This document shows, in pieces, positions 25,719 through 34,835 of a stretch of DNA of 64,000 nucleotides; within the stretch, counting starts at the first letter, position 1, and each line of letters begins with the position of its first letter. The DNA is from Leptolyngbya iicbica LK (GTDB lineage: Bacteria > Cyanobacteriota > Cyanobacteriia > Phormidesmidales > Phormidesmidaceae). Below the pieces are notes generated by a model that saw only the letters and a program-made list of their open reading frames with translations, ran no database searches and was not told where the DNA came from. The DNA lies in contig NZ_QVFV01000002.1 of assembly GCF_004212215.1 (NCBI RefSeq), positions 433,387-497,386 of the forward strand. Reading direction: 5' to 3'. The translations under genes were made by a program, and so were the position numbers.

Positions 25719-27443
25719 ATGAAATTCTTAGGGACTGATCATCGGCGCTGGATAAATTATTTGCTGTCAGGGCTGACCGTGATTTTGCTGATCGTGGCAA
25801 TGCCAGCGTGGGGACAAGACGCGCCCCCCGATACCGGTGACGATGCTGCCGTCCCTACAGAGGTTGAGACCGAAATCAGCAACGAGGTCGATGGCTATCC
25901 GGTGATGCTGAATAACAAGATTATTTTTCGAGTTCGTGAGGGGGTGGGAAGCGTCGCGACCCCTGAAGAACGGGCCAACATTATTGAACAGCGCTTAGTC
26001 AACATTGCTGAAACCACTGACCTGACGGCTGATGATATTCGGCTTAAATCTGGTGAACGGCAAACCATTATCTTGGCGGGAGACACGGTGCTGTTGACCG
26101 TTAGTGAAACGGACGCCCAAGCTTACGATGAATCAACCCATCCAGAGTTAGCTGAGATGGCGGCTGACATCATCCGCACTGCACTCACTGAATATCGCAA
26201 CGATCGCAGCGTGCAGGGACAGGCCGTCAGCATTATCGCGACGGTCGTCAGCACCATCGCGCTACTGATTTTTTTACGAGGGCTATTTTTCATTGCGTCC
26301 AAACTGTTAGTGCGCATTCGGGCTCAACGCCAGGCTGGCACCCTGCTGCTGCATGTTGGCTCACTGCCATTGCTAGAGGCTGGAGCGACGGCTTACGTAT
26401 TAACCAGCCTCGTCAAATTTTTCAGAATTTTTCTGGTTTTGGTGGCGTTATACATCTACGTGCCGTTCGTGCTGAGTCAATTTCCTGCGACCGAGGTGCT
26501 AGGCGACAGCATCTTGCAGGACATCGCCTCTCGGATCAATGGTTTGGTGCAAGCCTTCGTGGTGTATTTGCCCAAATTGGCCATGGTGGTGGTGATCGCA
26601 GTGATCGCCTATTACGCGATGAAATTGGCTCAACAGATCATTGCCGAACTCGGGCGTCCGGGAGCCTACCCCTGGTTTTATGAAGAATGGATTCAGCCGA
26701 CAAACCGTTTAGCGATGTTTTTGATTATCGCGATCGCGATGGTGATGGCTGGTCCGTACTTGCCTGGGTTTGGATCACCTGCTTTTCAGGGGGTCTCAAT
26801 TTTCATTGGGGCACTCCTTACCTTAGGCTCTTCATCGGCTGTATCGAATGCGCTAGCAGGGCTGATCCTGATTTATACCCGAGCCTTTCAGCTCGGTGAC
26901 TTCATCCGCATTAATGAGACGATTGGCAACGTACAAGACAAATCCTTGTTTGTGACCCGTGTGCTCACCCCCAAACAAGAAACTGTGACCATTCCCAATG
27001 CCTCAGTTTTGAACAGTAATGTCGTTAACTACAGTGCGATCTGCCGTGAGTCTGACGGTTATCTGCTGCTCTATACGACCATTACCCTGGGATATGACCT
27101 TCCCTGGCGCAAAGTACACGCGGTGTTAGTTGAGGCCGCAAAAGCAACTAATCACATTGTGTCGACGCCGGAACCCTTTGTTTTGCAAACCAATTTGAAC
27201 GATTTCAACGTGAGCTATCAGCTCAACGCTTACACCTCATTGCCCACCAAAATGCCGCGCATTTATTCCGAGTTGCACCAAAACATTCAAGACAAATGTA
27301 ACGAGGCTGATATCGAAATTCTCTCGCCTCATTTTTCGTCGCTGCGCGATGGCAACCATTCCACGATTCCGGCCGATTATCTACCTGACGATTACACTTC
27401 GCCGGGTTTCGTGCTGCAAAATCCGTCCAACCACTCTTCGTGA
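25719..27443 (+). CDS. Mechanosensitive ion channel (MscS family)
   Basis: 574 residues from the ATG at 25719, picked because AAGGA lies nine bases upstream; an ATG at 25692 is the alternative. N-terminal signal (INYLLSGLTVILLIVAMPAW), a periplasmic domain with many Asp/Glu, then five membrane spans between about residues 160 and 390. The last one is the MscS pore helix region GALLTLGSSSAVSNALAGLI followed by FQLGDFIRI and the beta domain with VTIPNASVLNSNVVNY, all hallmark motifs. It opens on membrane tension to release solutes during osmotic downshock. The large N-terminal periplasmic domain sets it apart from the 286-residue E. coli MscS. Confidence 0.93.
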   Translation: MKFLGTDHRRWINYLLSGLTVILLIVAMPAWGQDAPPDTGDDAAVPTEVETEISNEVDGYPVMLNNKIIFRVREGVGSVATPEERANIIEQRLVNIAETTDLTADDIRLKSGERQTIILAGDTVLLTVSETDAQAYDESTHPELAEMAADIIRTALTEYRNDRSVQGQAVSIIATVVSTIALLIFLRGLFFIASKLLVRIRAQRQAGTLLLHVGSLPLLEAGATAYVLTSLVKFFRIFLVLVALYIYVPFVLSQFPATEVLGDSILQDIASRINGLVQAFVVYLPKLAMVVVIAVIAYYAMKLAQQIIAELGRPGAYPWFYEEWIQPTNRLAMFLIIAIAMVMAGPYLPGFGSPAFQGVSIFIGALLTLGSSSAVSNALAGLILIYTRAFQLGDFIRINETIGNVQDKSLFVTRVLTPKQETVTIPNASVLNSNVVNYSAICRESDGYLLLYTTITLGYDLPWRKVHAVLVEAAKATNHIVSTPEPFVLQTNLNDFNVSYQLNAYTSLPTKMPRIYSELHQNIQDKCNEADIEILSPHFSSLRDGNHSTIPADYLPDDYTSPGFVLQNPSNHSS

Positions 27444-27530
27444 TCGCTGGGTGATTTAATCCGGCTTATGGCCGATGGGTATTCAGTCGCTGTTGAATTG
27501 CCCGGCGACTTAGGTGCAGTTGCCGTCCGT

Positions 27531-28778
27531 TCATTCAGCGGTCTCTGCTGACTTTTTGACTGGGGATGGCGATCGCCGATAGCTGGCGAGACGCGAATAT
27601 GTCCGCCAATTTTGCGCTTTATCTCGCAGCTGGGCTTTCAAATCCTGGGCGGCTAGCGTATAGCCGCCCCCCGCCCCATCAATGAGGTGAAAGTGACGAT
27701 GTTGCCGATTCAAAATCAGGCAGGTCAGCACGGCGCGATCGCTCACATGCAGACCATAGGCCAGATGCCCGCTTTGCGATCGCTGCTCCAAGTACCGCAC
27801 TAGCTGCTGAGTTTGCGCTGAGGTGCCGGCAATCACCATCCGCAACACATCATCCAGCTTTTGAAAATCCGTTGCGGCGCGAATGGTCGATTTATAGTCA
27901 CCCCAATCAACGCCCCCCACTGTCAGGCCCCATCTCATAAATGCCCAACCCAGCAGATTTTCGGCCCAAACCTGCAGTTGATATTGCCACCGCGCCCATC
28001 GCTTAGCAACGGGCGATCGCAACCGCACCTCAGCCCCGAGTTGGCGCGGACTCAGGGCGAGTCGTAGGCCGGCGATCGAGACGGGATGATAGGCCTCCGG
28101 ATTCCCAAAAATCTTGCCGATGGCCTCAACCACCTCTTGATAGATATGGTTGCCGCTGGTCGGCGCACTCCCTAAAGCCGCCACAATCAAACTGAGGGTG
28201 TGATCTTGCGGACTAGGGACTTCTTGCCAACGACATTCCAGGCCTGTCAGGTCAGGCTTGGGACTCCTCTGGTCGGGTTCTAATCGATACAGAGGATCTT
28301 GTTTGATGAGCTCCGTCGCAAAGGTCATGCCGCCGCCGATAAAACTGGCCTGACAATATCTGGCCGATTGGCGAAATTTCGCAACCTTGAGCGGATGATG
28401 GCGATTCACGACGGCTACCGGCACTGCCCCCACCCGTAGATCGAGCCCATAGGCATCAGCGGCCAACTGGCGCACCCCTAGCAATGCCTCACGAGCGGCG
28501 GCAAAGTGCTCCGGTGGCACCATCAGCGAAGCGCCATCACCCCCAAAGATAAAGGGCAGTTCTACCCCCGGCAGGGCGTTAAGCACCGCCATGATCGAGC
28601 TGGCCCCCAACAGGTTTACCTCTTTGTAATGCCCGGCCTGCACCGCCGCCGTCGAACCGCGCACATCGGTGATGAGCACATACCAGTCGTCAGGCACCAA
28701 AGTATAGGAAGCCGGATCGGCTAACGCTATCAGATCATTGACTGCGGGTAGAGTCGCATAAAAATCCTGAGAGGTCAT
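27531..28778 (-). CDS. DUF3095 protein with cyclase-like N-terminal half
   Basis: 415 residues from the ATG at 28778; GTG at 28790 is an alternative start. The N-terminal half has WYVLITDVRGSTAAVQAG and PFIFGGDGASLMVPPEH, which resemble the two metal-binding strands of class III nucleotide cyclases (D-hydrophobic-x-G-S/F-T and G-D-G). This links the family DUF3095 to a cyclase-like fold by pattern only. The second half is DUF3095-specific (KWARWQYQLQVWAENLLG...). Whether it makes a cyclic nucleotide is unknown. No sensor is fused; it may bind nucleotide without catalysis. Confidence 0.75.
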   Translation of the reverse strand: MTSQDFYATLPAVNDLIALADPASYTLVPDDWYVLITDVRGSTAAVQAGHYKEVNLLGASSIMAVLNALPGVELPFIFGGDGASLMVPPEHFAAAREALLGVRQLAADAYGLDLRVGAVPVAVVNRHHPLKVAKFRQSARYCQASFIGGGMTFATELIKQDPLYRLEPDQRSPKPDLTGLECRWQEVPSPQDHTLSLIVAALGSAPTSGNHIYQEVVEAIGKIFGNPEAYHPVSIAGLRLALSPRQLGAEVRLRSPVAKRWARWQYQLQVWAENLLGWAFMRWGLTVGGVDWGDYKSTIRAATDFQKLDDVLRMVIAGTSAQTQQLVRYLEQRSQSGHLAYGLHVSDRAVLTCLILNRQHRHFHLIDGAGGGYTLAAQDLKAQLRDKAQNWRTYSRLASYRRSPSPVKKSAETAE

Positions 28779-29080
28779 ATTTGCAACCACAGTAAGTGAA
28801 AGAGTCAGTAGTAGATGACCGACCGTTGCAGCGTAAATTTCGACTTGGTATCAATCCCCTATCTCTATTCTGAGTCAAACAGGGGGGATACCGCATGGAT
28901 TTGTCAGCTAGTCGGGTACCTTGGTCCCGGCTATTTGCTCAAGGCATTCCGGGCCGTTAGACGTTAGCAAGGCGATCGCCCTCAACACTCCCAAGACCTC
29001 AACCTCCCAAGACCTCAACTGAACGCCCTCATCGACTCCCCTACCGTATGATCTGACAGAGACCGTGATGGGAGTGCCAG
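28779..29080. other. Intergenic region upstream of rlmH
   Basis: About 300 bases between divergent starts. Contains a 16-bp tandem duplication (28988-29019) and a HIP1-like GGCGATCGCC. No gene seen. Confidence 0.5.
28988..29019. repeat. Two-copy 16-bp tandem repeat
   Basis: CTCCCAAGACCTCAAC occurs twice in a row without any mismatch, about 60 bases before the rlmH start. Confidence 0.85.
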
Positions 29081-29515
29081 ATGACCAGTTTTCCAAAAGT
29101 CAAACTGCTGGCAGTGGGCAAAGTCAAAAAGGGCTGGATTCGCGAAGGGCTGGAGGTGTATCGTCAGCGCTTGCCAGAGCTGGATATCGTTGAACTCAAG
29201 GACACTCAGCCGACCAAAGAAGGCGAGCAGATACTCGCCCAGTTGAAAGCCCGCGATCGCCTCGTCGCCCTCACGGAAGAAGGGCAATGCTACGACTCCG
29301 TCAAATTTGCGCAGTTCATCAGTCGCGCCGAGTCGGGCAGTTTAGTGTTTGCGATTGGCAGCGCCGAAGGGCTCAGCTCAGCGGTCAAGCAGTCGGCTGA
29401 CCGCTTGTTGAGTTTGTCGCCGATGACCTTTCCCCACGAGCTGGCGAGACTACTCTTGCTGGAGCAGCTGTATCGCGCCAAGGCGATTCTGCAAGGCAGC
29501 AGCTATCACAAGTGA
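29081..29515 (+). CDS. rlmH: 23S rRNA (pseudouridine1915-N3)-methyltransferase
   Basis: 144 residues, ATG at 29081 with GGGAG six bases upstream. A SPOUT-class methyltransferase that methylates pseudouridine 1915 in helix 69 of 23S rRNA after the 70S ribosome forms. Knotted SAM site: LVFAIGSAEGLSSAV, then LSLSPMTFPHELARLLLLEQLYRA and the C-terminal GSSYHK, whose Tyr-His reaches the target nucleotide. The length is slightly less than E. coli RlmH (155). Confidence 0.95.
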   Translation: MTSFPKVKLLAVGKVKKGWIREGLEVYRQRLPELDIVELKDTQPTKEGEQILAQLKARDRLVALTEEGQCYDSVKFAQFISRAESGSLVFAIGSAEGLSSAVKQSADRLLSLSPMTFPHELARLLLLEQLYRAKAILQGSSYHK

Positions 29516-29593
29516 GCGGCGGCCAAATCCCTGTCCTCAACAGTCAGTATGTTGCCGCTGTGGGGATAGCTGGCCCCCAAAGCCCCAAAATAT

Positions 29594-29926
29594 TTATTCG
29601 ATAAAACTGCGAACCGCGAGGGGAAAAAAGCAGCCACCAGACGGCTTCTCAGCGGCTTGCCAGTCGGGACAAGTCGAGCCCGATTGCCAGCCGTAGGGAT
29701 GAATGGCGCAGATGAGCGGAATGCGCTGATCTTTTTGGGTGCCGTAAGCCTGTCCGTGATAATTGGCGCACCCTACACAAGCCGCTGGTCGCGATGTAGA
29801 CATTTCGGCAAAGCCGATTTGCGATCGCAAGATTTGCCGTTTGCGTTGTCCCTGATGCCAGCGCTGGTAAGCCCGTTGCCGACACCGATAATTCGCCCGA
29901 AAAAAGACATCCCCTAACTCAGCCAT
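29594..29926 (-). CDS. Small Cys/His-rich cyanobacterial protein
   Basis: 110 residues, ATG at 29926; an internal ATG (MSTSRPAACVGC) is a possible shorter start. The basic N-terminus (RCRQRAYQRWHQGQRKRQ) precedes a conserved-looking core: CVGCANYHGQAYG, then LICAIHPYGW and STCPDWQ. This CxxCxxYHG...CAIHPYG...CPDW pattern recurs in small cyanobacterial proteins and has the ligands for a zinc or iron-sulfur site. Function unknown. It is convergent with rlmH. Confidence 0.6.
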   Translation of the reverse strand: MAELGDVFFRANYRCRQRAYQRWHQGQRKRQILRSQIGFAEMSTSRPAACVGCANYHGQAYGTQKDQRIPLICAIHPYGWQSGSTCPDWQAAEKPSGGCFFPLAVRSFIE

Positions 29927-30162
29927 GGTTGCTCCCCCATTCGCCGCTTCTCTTCAAGCTAGCCTCAGAATGGACAATTCGGCGGTGAAACCCCTGCTGT
30001 TCGCTTACTTGCGGTGCAAACAGCAATGATTGGCAATATTTCGCAATATGAACCCCGTTAGGGAACTGCGCTTAGATCATGTGGCGAATACAGTCAGGGT
30101 TTTTGTTGGGGTTTCGCATGCCAAACCCCGACGATCCGGGAAACTATTTTCGAGCGACTCCC

Positions 30163-31155
30163 TTATCCCAGTCGCTCTCCGATTTCCAGGCGATTGCCGT
30201 TGGCAAAATCCCAGCCAGATTGGGCCTTTTTACCGCTAGGTTTCACCGTCTGCAGCAAGAGCCAGCCGTCGCCAGTTTGGATGATTGGCCCCCGATTTTT
30301 AGCGATCGCCACCACAGTTCCCGGTTCGCTGTCAGAGGCAGTTGACGGCAGGTGCGATTGCAAGCCCTGGTAGTCTTCGGGCAACTGCGGCCAGTAGTTA
30401 TCACCCAGGGGCACAGTGGCTTCCAACTTCATCTCTTTGTCGCGAAAAGTCGTCATGCAGTTGGGATAAAAGCCGCGAATTTGGTTGTGGAGGGCGATCG
30501 CCGATTTTGTCCAATCCAGTTGATAGTCCGCTTTTTGGATCAGCGGGGCATAGGTGGCGGCATCGTCATTTTGAGGTTTCGGCGTCAGCGACCCGGCATC
30601 GAGTTGTTGGAGGGTCGCTGGCAGCAATTCCGCACTGATGGCAGCCAGATCTTTCGCCAGGTCGAGGGCGTTATCCAACAAACCGATGGGGCGCTTGCCT
30701 TCCAGCAGCACGGGGCCGGTATCCATGCCCGCATCCATCAGCATCGTGTCGATGCCAGTTTCCGTCTCGCCGTGATAGAGGCACCACTGGATGGGCGCTG
30801 CACCGCGATATTTGGGCAGCAGCGAGCCGTGGGCATTCACACAGCCCAATCGCGGCATAGTGAGAATTTGGGTGGACAGAATTTGGCCGTAGGCAACGAC
30901 CACAAAAGCGTCGGCATTTAGGGCCGCAAGGTGGTCGAGGGTTGCGGCATCTTTTTTAATGCGCTTGGGCTGCCAGACGGGAAGGTTGGCGTCTGTGGCA
31001 ATCTGCTTCACCGGGGACGGCATCACCTGCTTGCCCCGACCACGCCGCTTGTCAGGCTGAGTGACCACAGCGGCGACGTCAAACTCAGGCTGGGCGATTA
31101 ACGCTTCTAAACTGGGGACGGCAAATTGGGGGGTGCCGAAGAAGACAATACGCAT
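30163..31155 (-). CDS. fmt: Methionyl-tRNA formyltransferase
   Basis: 330 residues, ATG at 31155. Transfers a formyl group from 10-formyl-tetrahydrofolate to initiator Met-tRNA. N-terminal hydrolase fold ([20 protein letters not shown]), the catalytic core [18 protein letters not shown] with the essential Asn and His, and the Asp-containing [13 protein letters not shown], followed by the C-terminal tRNA-binding OB domain. Def is not in the window. An OmpA-like gene lies upstream on the same strand beyond a 190-base spacer containing a palindrome. Confidence 0.96.
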   Translation of the reverse strand: MRIVFFGTPQFAVPSLEALIAQPEFDVAAVVTQPDKRRGRGKQVMPSPVKQIATDANLPVWQPKRIKKDAATLDHLAALNADAFVVVAYGQILSTQILTMPRLGCVNAHGSLLPKYRGAAPIQWCLYHGETETGIDTMLMDAGMDTGPVLLEGKRPIGLLDNALDLAKDLAAISAELLPATLQQLDAGSLTPKPQNDDAATYAPLIQKADYQLDWTKSAIALHNQIRGFYPNCMTTFRDKEMKLEATVPLGDNYWPQLPEDYQGLQSHLPSTASDSEPGTVVAIAKNRGPIIQTGDGWLLLQTVKPSGKKAQSGWDFANGNRLEIGERLG

Positions 31156-31230
31156 AGGGGGAGTGGGTGGTGTGAGGGTAGGTGGGTTGCAGGGTGAATG
31201 GGGGGCAGGGGGTTAAAACCAGGCGACAAC

Positions 31231-31304
31231 GTAGGGGCGAGGCAGGCCTGAGACGACTTCATAACTTTTGCATGATGGATTATGCCCAGCCAGCCTCGCC
31301 CTGA
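31231..31304. repeat. Palindromic element between fmt and OmpA-like gene
   Basis: GTAGGGGCGAGGCAGGC (31231-31247) pairs with GCCAGCCTCGCCCTGAC (31288-31304), with an AT-rich middle. Elements with a GTAGGGGCGAGGC end are seen scattered in other cyanobacterial genomes (recalled, not checked). Confidence 0.55.
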
Positions 31305-31344
31305 CAGATTATGGCTGACCTGGGCCGACCTTGTGGGTTGGTGA

Positions 31345-32361
31345 TTAGGGGACGATCGCGATGGTAATGCGGCGACTGAGTTGCACGCTGCCGGTGCTGC
31401 CCAGGGTGCTATTGCCGTAACCAACGGGTACCCAGTGGACGGTTTCATCACCGAGTCGCTGGGCGAGATATTGCTGCACGGCGATCGCCTGCTGGTAGGA
31501 CAGGTCAGTCGGGGTTGCGCCCTCGGTTTCAATATCGGTGTAGCTGCCGACCACAACGGTGGAATCAGGATATCGCGCGACATCGGGCAAAATGCTGTCG
31601 AGCAGGGCTGGGGCATTCGGCTGTAAGGTCGCTTGCCCTGGCACAAACAGTACATCGCTCGGTAGGGTCACGCGATAAGCATTGACCTGAAAGAGGGGAT
31701 CGGGCGGTTCGCCAGCGGCGGGTTGCAGGGCGGGAGTGCTGGAATTAGCCGGATTGCTGGGGGTGGGAGTGGTCGGCGGATTCAGGCGATTGGCGGCGTT
31801 ATCGAGGCGTTCTTCTAACGGTAGGTCGGCATCGGGCAACGCGAGTTGGCGCTCGACAGCGGAGGTGCGATCGCGCAGGGTTTGCAGGTTATTGGCGATC
31901 GCGTCCAGCTCCACACTGACCTGCTCTCGTTGCTCATCGCTGAGGGCAATGGGACGAGGGGATGGCGTTGTAGTTGCGGGGGGCGCATCTGTGGAAGCCG
32001 CTGGAAGTGCTGTCGGCGATAGCGCCGCTTCTCCGGTCCACCACTCGGGTAGGCTGCCCACTTTTTGAAAAAACCGGGCGGTGCGGCGCGTCACAACTTC
32101 TACCAGCGGCGGCTCGGGATTATTGGCCGGGAAAAATTGTGCCACTAACATGCCAAAGCACCAGGCCCCGCCCACCCCGGCGCCTAACAACGCCCACCGC
32201 AAAATCCAGGCGGAGAGAGATCGCACTCCCTGCCAACGACTGGGTTCCGGCGGCTCTACCACCGTGGGGGCAGTGGGCGAGGCCACGTCTGGTACCCCCG
32301 ACTCGACCGGCGGCGCACCCGGACGCGGGGGAGGACTGTTGAATGGGGGCAGGTCAGTCAT
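31345..32361 (-). CDS. OmpA-like (peptidoglycan-associating) protein with N-terminal membrane anchor
   Basis: 338 residues, ATG at 32361. A proline-rich cytoplasmic-type N-terminus, a helix at about 52-75 (LRWALLGAGVGGAWCFGMLV), a Pro/Thr/Ala-rich linker with a coiled-coil stretch (EQREQVSVELDAIANNLQTL...), and an OmpA C-terminal-like domain (FVPGQATLQPNAPALLDSIL...VVVGSYTDIETEG...YQQAIAVQQYLAQRLG). That domain binds peptidoglycan in related proteins. The key Arg/Asp pair that grips diaminopimelate is not clear here (YTD is present), so binding is inferred. Confidence 0.78.
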   Translation of the reverse strand: MTDLPPFNSPPPRPGAPPVESGVPDVASPTAPTVVEPPEPSRWQGVRSLSAWILRWALLGAGVGGAWCFGMLVAQFFPANNPEPPLVEVVTRRTARFFQKVGSLPEWWTGEAALSPTALPAASTDAPPATTTPSPRPIALSDEQREQVSVELDAIANNLQTLRDRTSAVERQLALPDADLPLEERLDNAANRLNPPTTPTPSNPANSSTPALQPAAGEPPDPLFQVNAYRVTLPSDVLFVPGQATLQPNAPALLDSILPDVARYPDSTVVVGSYTDIETEGATPTDLSYQQAIAVQQYLAQRLGDETVHWVPVGYGNSTLGSTGSVQLSRRITIAIVP

Positions 32362-32509
32362 AACAGCGACTCAAGGCGACGGTGCATACATCCCAACCCG
32401 ATTTGTAAGGGTGGAAGTCAGCGTAGCAGCCCGCAAACCCGGGCGCTAGATATAGAGTAGCGGCGATCGCTCCAATTCATTCAGACCCTTGCAGAGTCTT
32501 AGGAATTGC

Positions 32510-34228
32510 TTATGGCGCGGCGTCGGTTCCAGGTTCCGAGACGACCGCTGTCGGATCGCGCCAAAATACCAGAGCATCGCTAATCGGCTGCAACTCCGTC
32601 CCCGGATAGTAAAACTTCAGAATCCGTTCAGCACTCCAATTGAGGTCGCCCAGATTGTAAGCGCCGGTCTGACTCATGCCGACGCCATGACCAAAGCCGC
32701 CGCCAATAAACCGATAGCCCGTTAACTGCGGTTCGGCTTCGCCGGGTACGGTGTCATAGAGGCCAGCGGTATAAAACAGCAGGCTAAGGGGGGCGGCGAT
32801 CGCGCGAATCACTTCGTCTTTTTCTAAGGTCACAACGCCCATATCGGTGGCAATCTGCAACGTTTGCACTCGCCCCGAGGGAGCGCGCTCTGTCACCACC
32901 AGCCGCTGCACCTCGGTAAAGTTTGCCAGGGGATAGTTGCGGGCTTGTAAATAAGTCTTGAGATCCTGCTCGATCTCATCCAGGGACGCATCTTCTGACC
33001 AGCGGAAGGTATCCCAGGTTTCTTCGTTAAAGCCCGACTCCAGGGAGAGAAAGGCTTTCAGGTTATTTTCGTCCGTCAGGGGGCGGGTGACCAAATCCCA
33101 GCTGCCGACGACGGAGTCCACCACGGGCTGCAGGTAAGGGCGATCGGGGCCATTCCACACATGGCTAAACGCCGCCGTCACCCCCCCCGCATTGGAAGAG
33201 TAGAGGGCATCGACCAACTCATCGCCATAGGTCAGCACTTGTCCCCGGGTATTGCTGATGGCGCGATCGGTTTTGTCCGCTGCGCCAGTAATGCCGCGAT
33301 AAACCTGGCACTGGGTATCGGCACAGAGTTCGTAATTGTCCACCTCAAAGCGACGCAGGTTGCGCAATACATAGGTGCGGGCCAAAATTGCCTGGGCTTC
33401 AATGGTGGTCGGCGGCGCGGCTAAGCCAATTTCGTAGGGCACCACCCCGCGCAAATAGGTCTCAATCGGCACCTGATTCACCAGGGTATAGGTGCCGTAG
33501 GCGTTGGGCTGCAAGCGCAAGTTGCCGCCATACACCCGCACCGTGTCTTCCACATCGCCGTATTTTTCAATCACGCGAACCCGCTGATTGCTGGCGATAA
33601 TGCTGACGATGTCACGGTTATAGCGAAACCCGTTAAAAATGGCGGCGGCCTTGGGTACATCCCGCAGTACCTGACTATCGACGTAGACATTTTCATAGCC
33701 AGCCGCTTGCAAATCTTTCAGCAGCAGTCGGCGCAGTAACGGTGTGCTGTAAACATCTCGCTTGGCCCACACTTGCCAGTCGCCGGGCTGGGCTATCTCA
33801 GTTTCGATGCCGCGATCGCGCCACTGATTGGCACTGTCTTCGGCGCTCTCAAAACTGCGATGGGTGCTCAACACCACCCGCTCTTGCAAGGACGTTGTCT
33901 CTAGCGGCACGGGGGACGTGTCGAGCACAATTTGATTGGTGGTCAGGGTTTCGAGCTGTTCCCCGGTTTTGAACTGTACCGTCAGAGAAGCCCCATCCAG
34001 CGGCTCAATCACCAGCGTCTTGGCATCGTCGCGCCCAAAGCGCTGCACAATGCCAATTTGCAAAACCGGATTTTGCGGCTGCTGGGCAGGAGCCGGGGCC
34101 GAACTCAATAGATTGCCTACCACGGCCACCCCCGCCGCCAACAGCAGCCCCGATCGCTTGCCAGTTGTCACAACTGACCAAGATTTCTGGCCCAACATAA
34201 CTCGACCCACCAAAAACGCTCCCCGCAT
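32510..34228 (-). CDS. SpoIID/LytB-domain protein
   Basis: 572 residues from ATG at 34228; an ATG at 34198 is possible. Signal or anchor near residues 25-50 (GLLLAAGVAVVGNLLSSAPAPAQ). The SpoIID domain runs from about 240 to 530: VNQVPIETYLRGVVPYEIG, then EAQAILARTYVLRNLRRFEV and GHGVGMSQTGAYNLG. SpoIID of Bacillus is a lytic transglycosylase acting on denuded glycan; the catalytic Glu there corresponds to VPYEIG here. In cyanobacteria such proteins are of unknown role in septal or wall remodelling. It is rightmost of a leftward run and lies 600 bases from gap2, which is divergent. Confidence 0.85.
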   Translation of the reverse strand: MRGAFLVGRVMLGQKSWSVVTTGKRSGLLLAAGVAVVGNLLSSAPAPAQQPQNPVLQIGIVQRFGRDDAKTLVIEPLDGASLTVQFKTGEQLETLTTNQIVLDTSPVPLETTSLQERVVLSTHRSFESAEDSANQWRDRGIETEIAQPGDWQVWAKRDVYSTPLLRRLLLKDLQAAGYENVYVDSQVLRDVPKAAAIFNGFRYNRDIVSIIASNQRVRVIEKYGDVEDTVRVYGGNLRLQPNAYGTYTLVNQVPIETYLRGVVPYEIGLAAPPTTIEAQAILARTYVLRNLRRFEVDNYELCADTQCQVYRGITGAADKTDRAISNTRGQVLTYGDELVDALYSSNAGGVTAAFSHVWNGPDRPYLQPVVDSVVGSWDLVTRPLTDENNLKAFLSLESGFNEETWDTFRWSEDASLDEIEQDLKTYLQARNYPLANFTEVQRLVVTERAPSGRVQTLQIATDMGVVTLEKDEVIRAIAAPLSLLFYTAGLYDTVPGEAEPQLTGYRFIGGGFGHGVGMSQTGAYNLGDLNWSAERILKFYYPGTELQPISDALVFWRDPTAVVSEPGTDAAP

Positions 34229-34835
34229 TGTAGCGAAGCGATCGCCCGATGCTTGCCCGGGTCATTGAGGCGAACTGGAGACATCGCCTTTGAGCAAGGA
34301 TGCGATCGCGGTTGGCACCAGCAGACAGAATGCTTGAAGTACTGCCTGACAGATGGAAGGAGAGGAAAGCGCTAGACAAGAATTGCCCCACTCCGCGATT
34401 CCAACAGAATGTTCAACTTGGGCAGTAGCGGGTCGCGTTTCAGTGTTTTTAACCACGACCCTTGCAGTTTTACAAGCGATCGCAGGAGTGAGATTTGCTC
34501 GCATTGTGAACGCTTGCAGAATGTTTTCAGAGACTCAGATATCCCCAAAAAGCACCAAGCGTTTGCAGCACCAGAATTTGCTACGGCAATAGCAAACAGG
34601 AGTCCCTCAGCCATGTCAAAAGTTGTTGCTGAACGCCCCGATTAGCCCGCTGCTGTACCTCATTTTCCATCGAGCAACTACGAATCAAACGATCCCCTGA
34701 GATGTCTGCGGGCACAAAAATCCCCTTGGCTTACCTGCGGGGATCTATAAATGGGTGCAGGCTTTGCGATATGATAATCCTCGTTTAGGAAATCTTACCT
34801 ATTGAGTCTTTTGAGTGCACAGAGGGTAAAACGCA
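34229..34835. other. Intergenic region between SpoIID-like gene and gap2
   Basis: About 600 bases between divergent starts. Overlapping frames on both strands of up to 80 codons show no recognisable features. A possible -10 (TATGATAAT) lies near 34770-34778, some 60 bases before the gap2 GTG start. Nothing else found. Confidence 0.45.

Noticed and set aside
30104-30131. GGGGTTT/AAACCCC hairpin downstream of fmt as its terminator
   Set aside because: The stem is seven pairs and no T-run follows it on the fmt strand.
34353-34614. Overlapping frames of about 80 codons on both strands upstream of gap2
   Set aside because: Mutually overlapping, no ribosome site or recognisable features.
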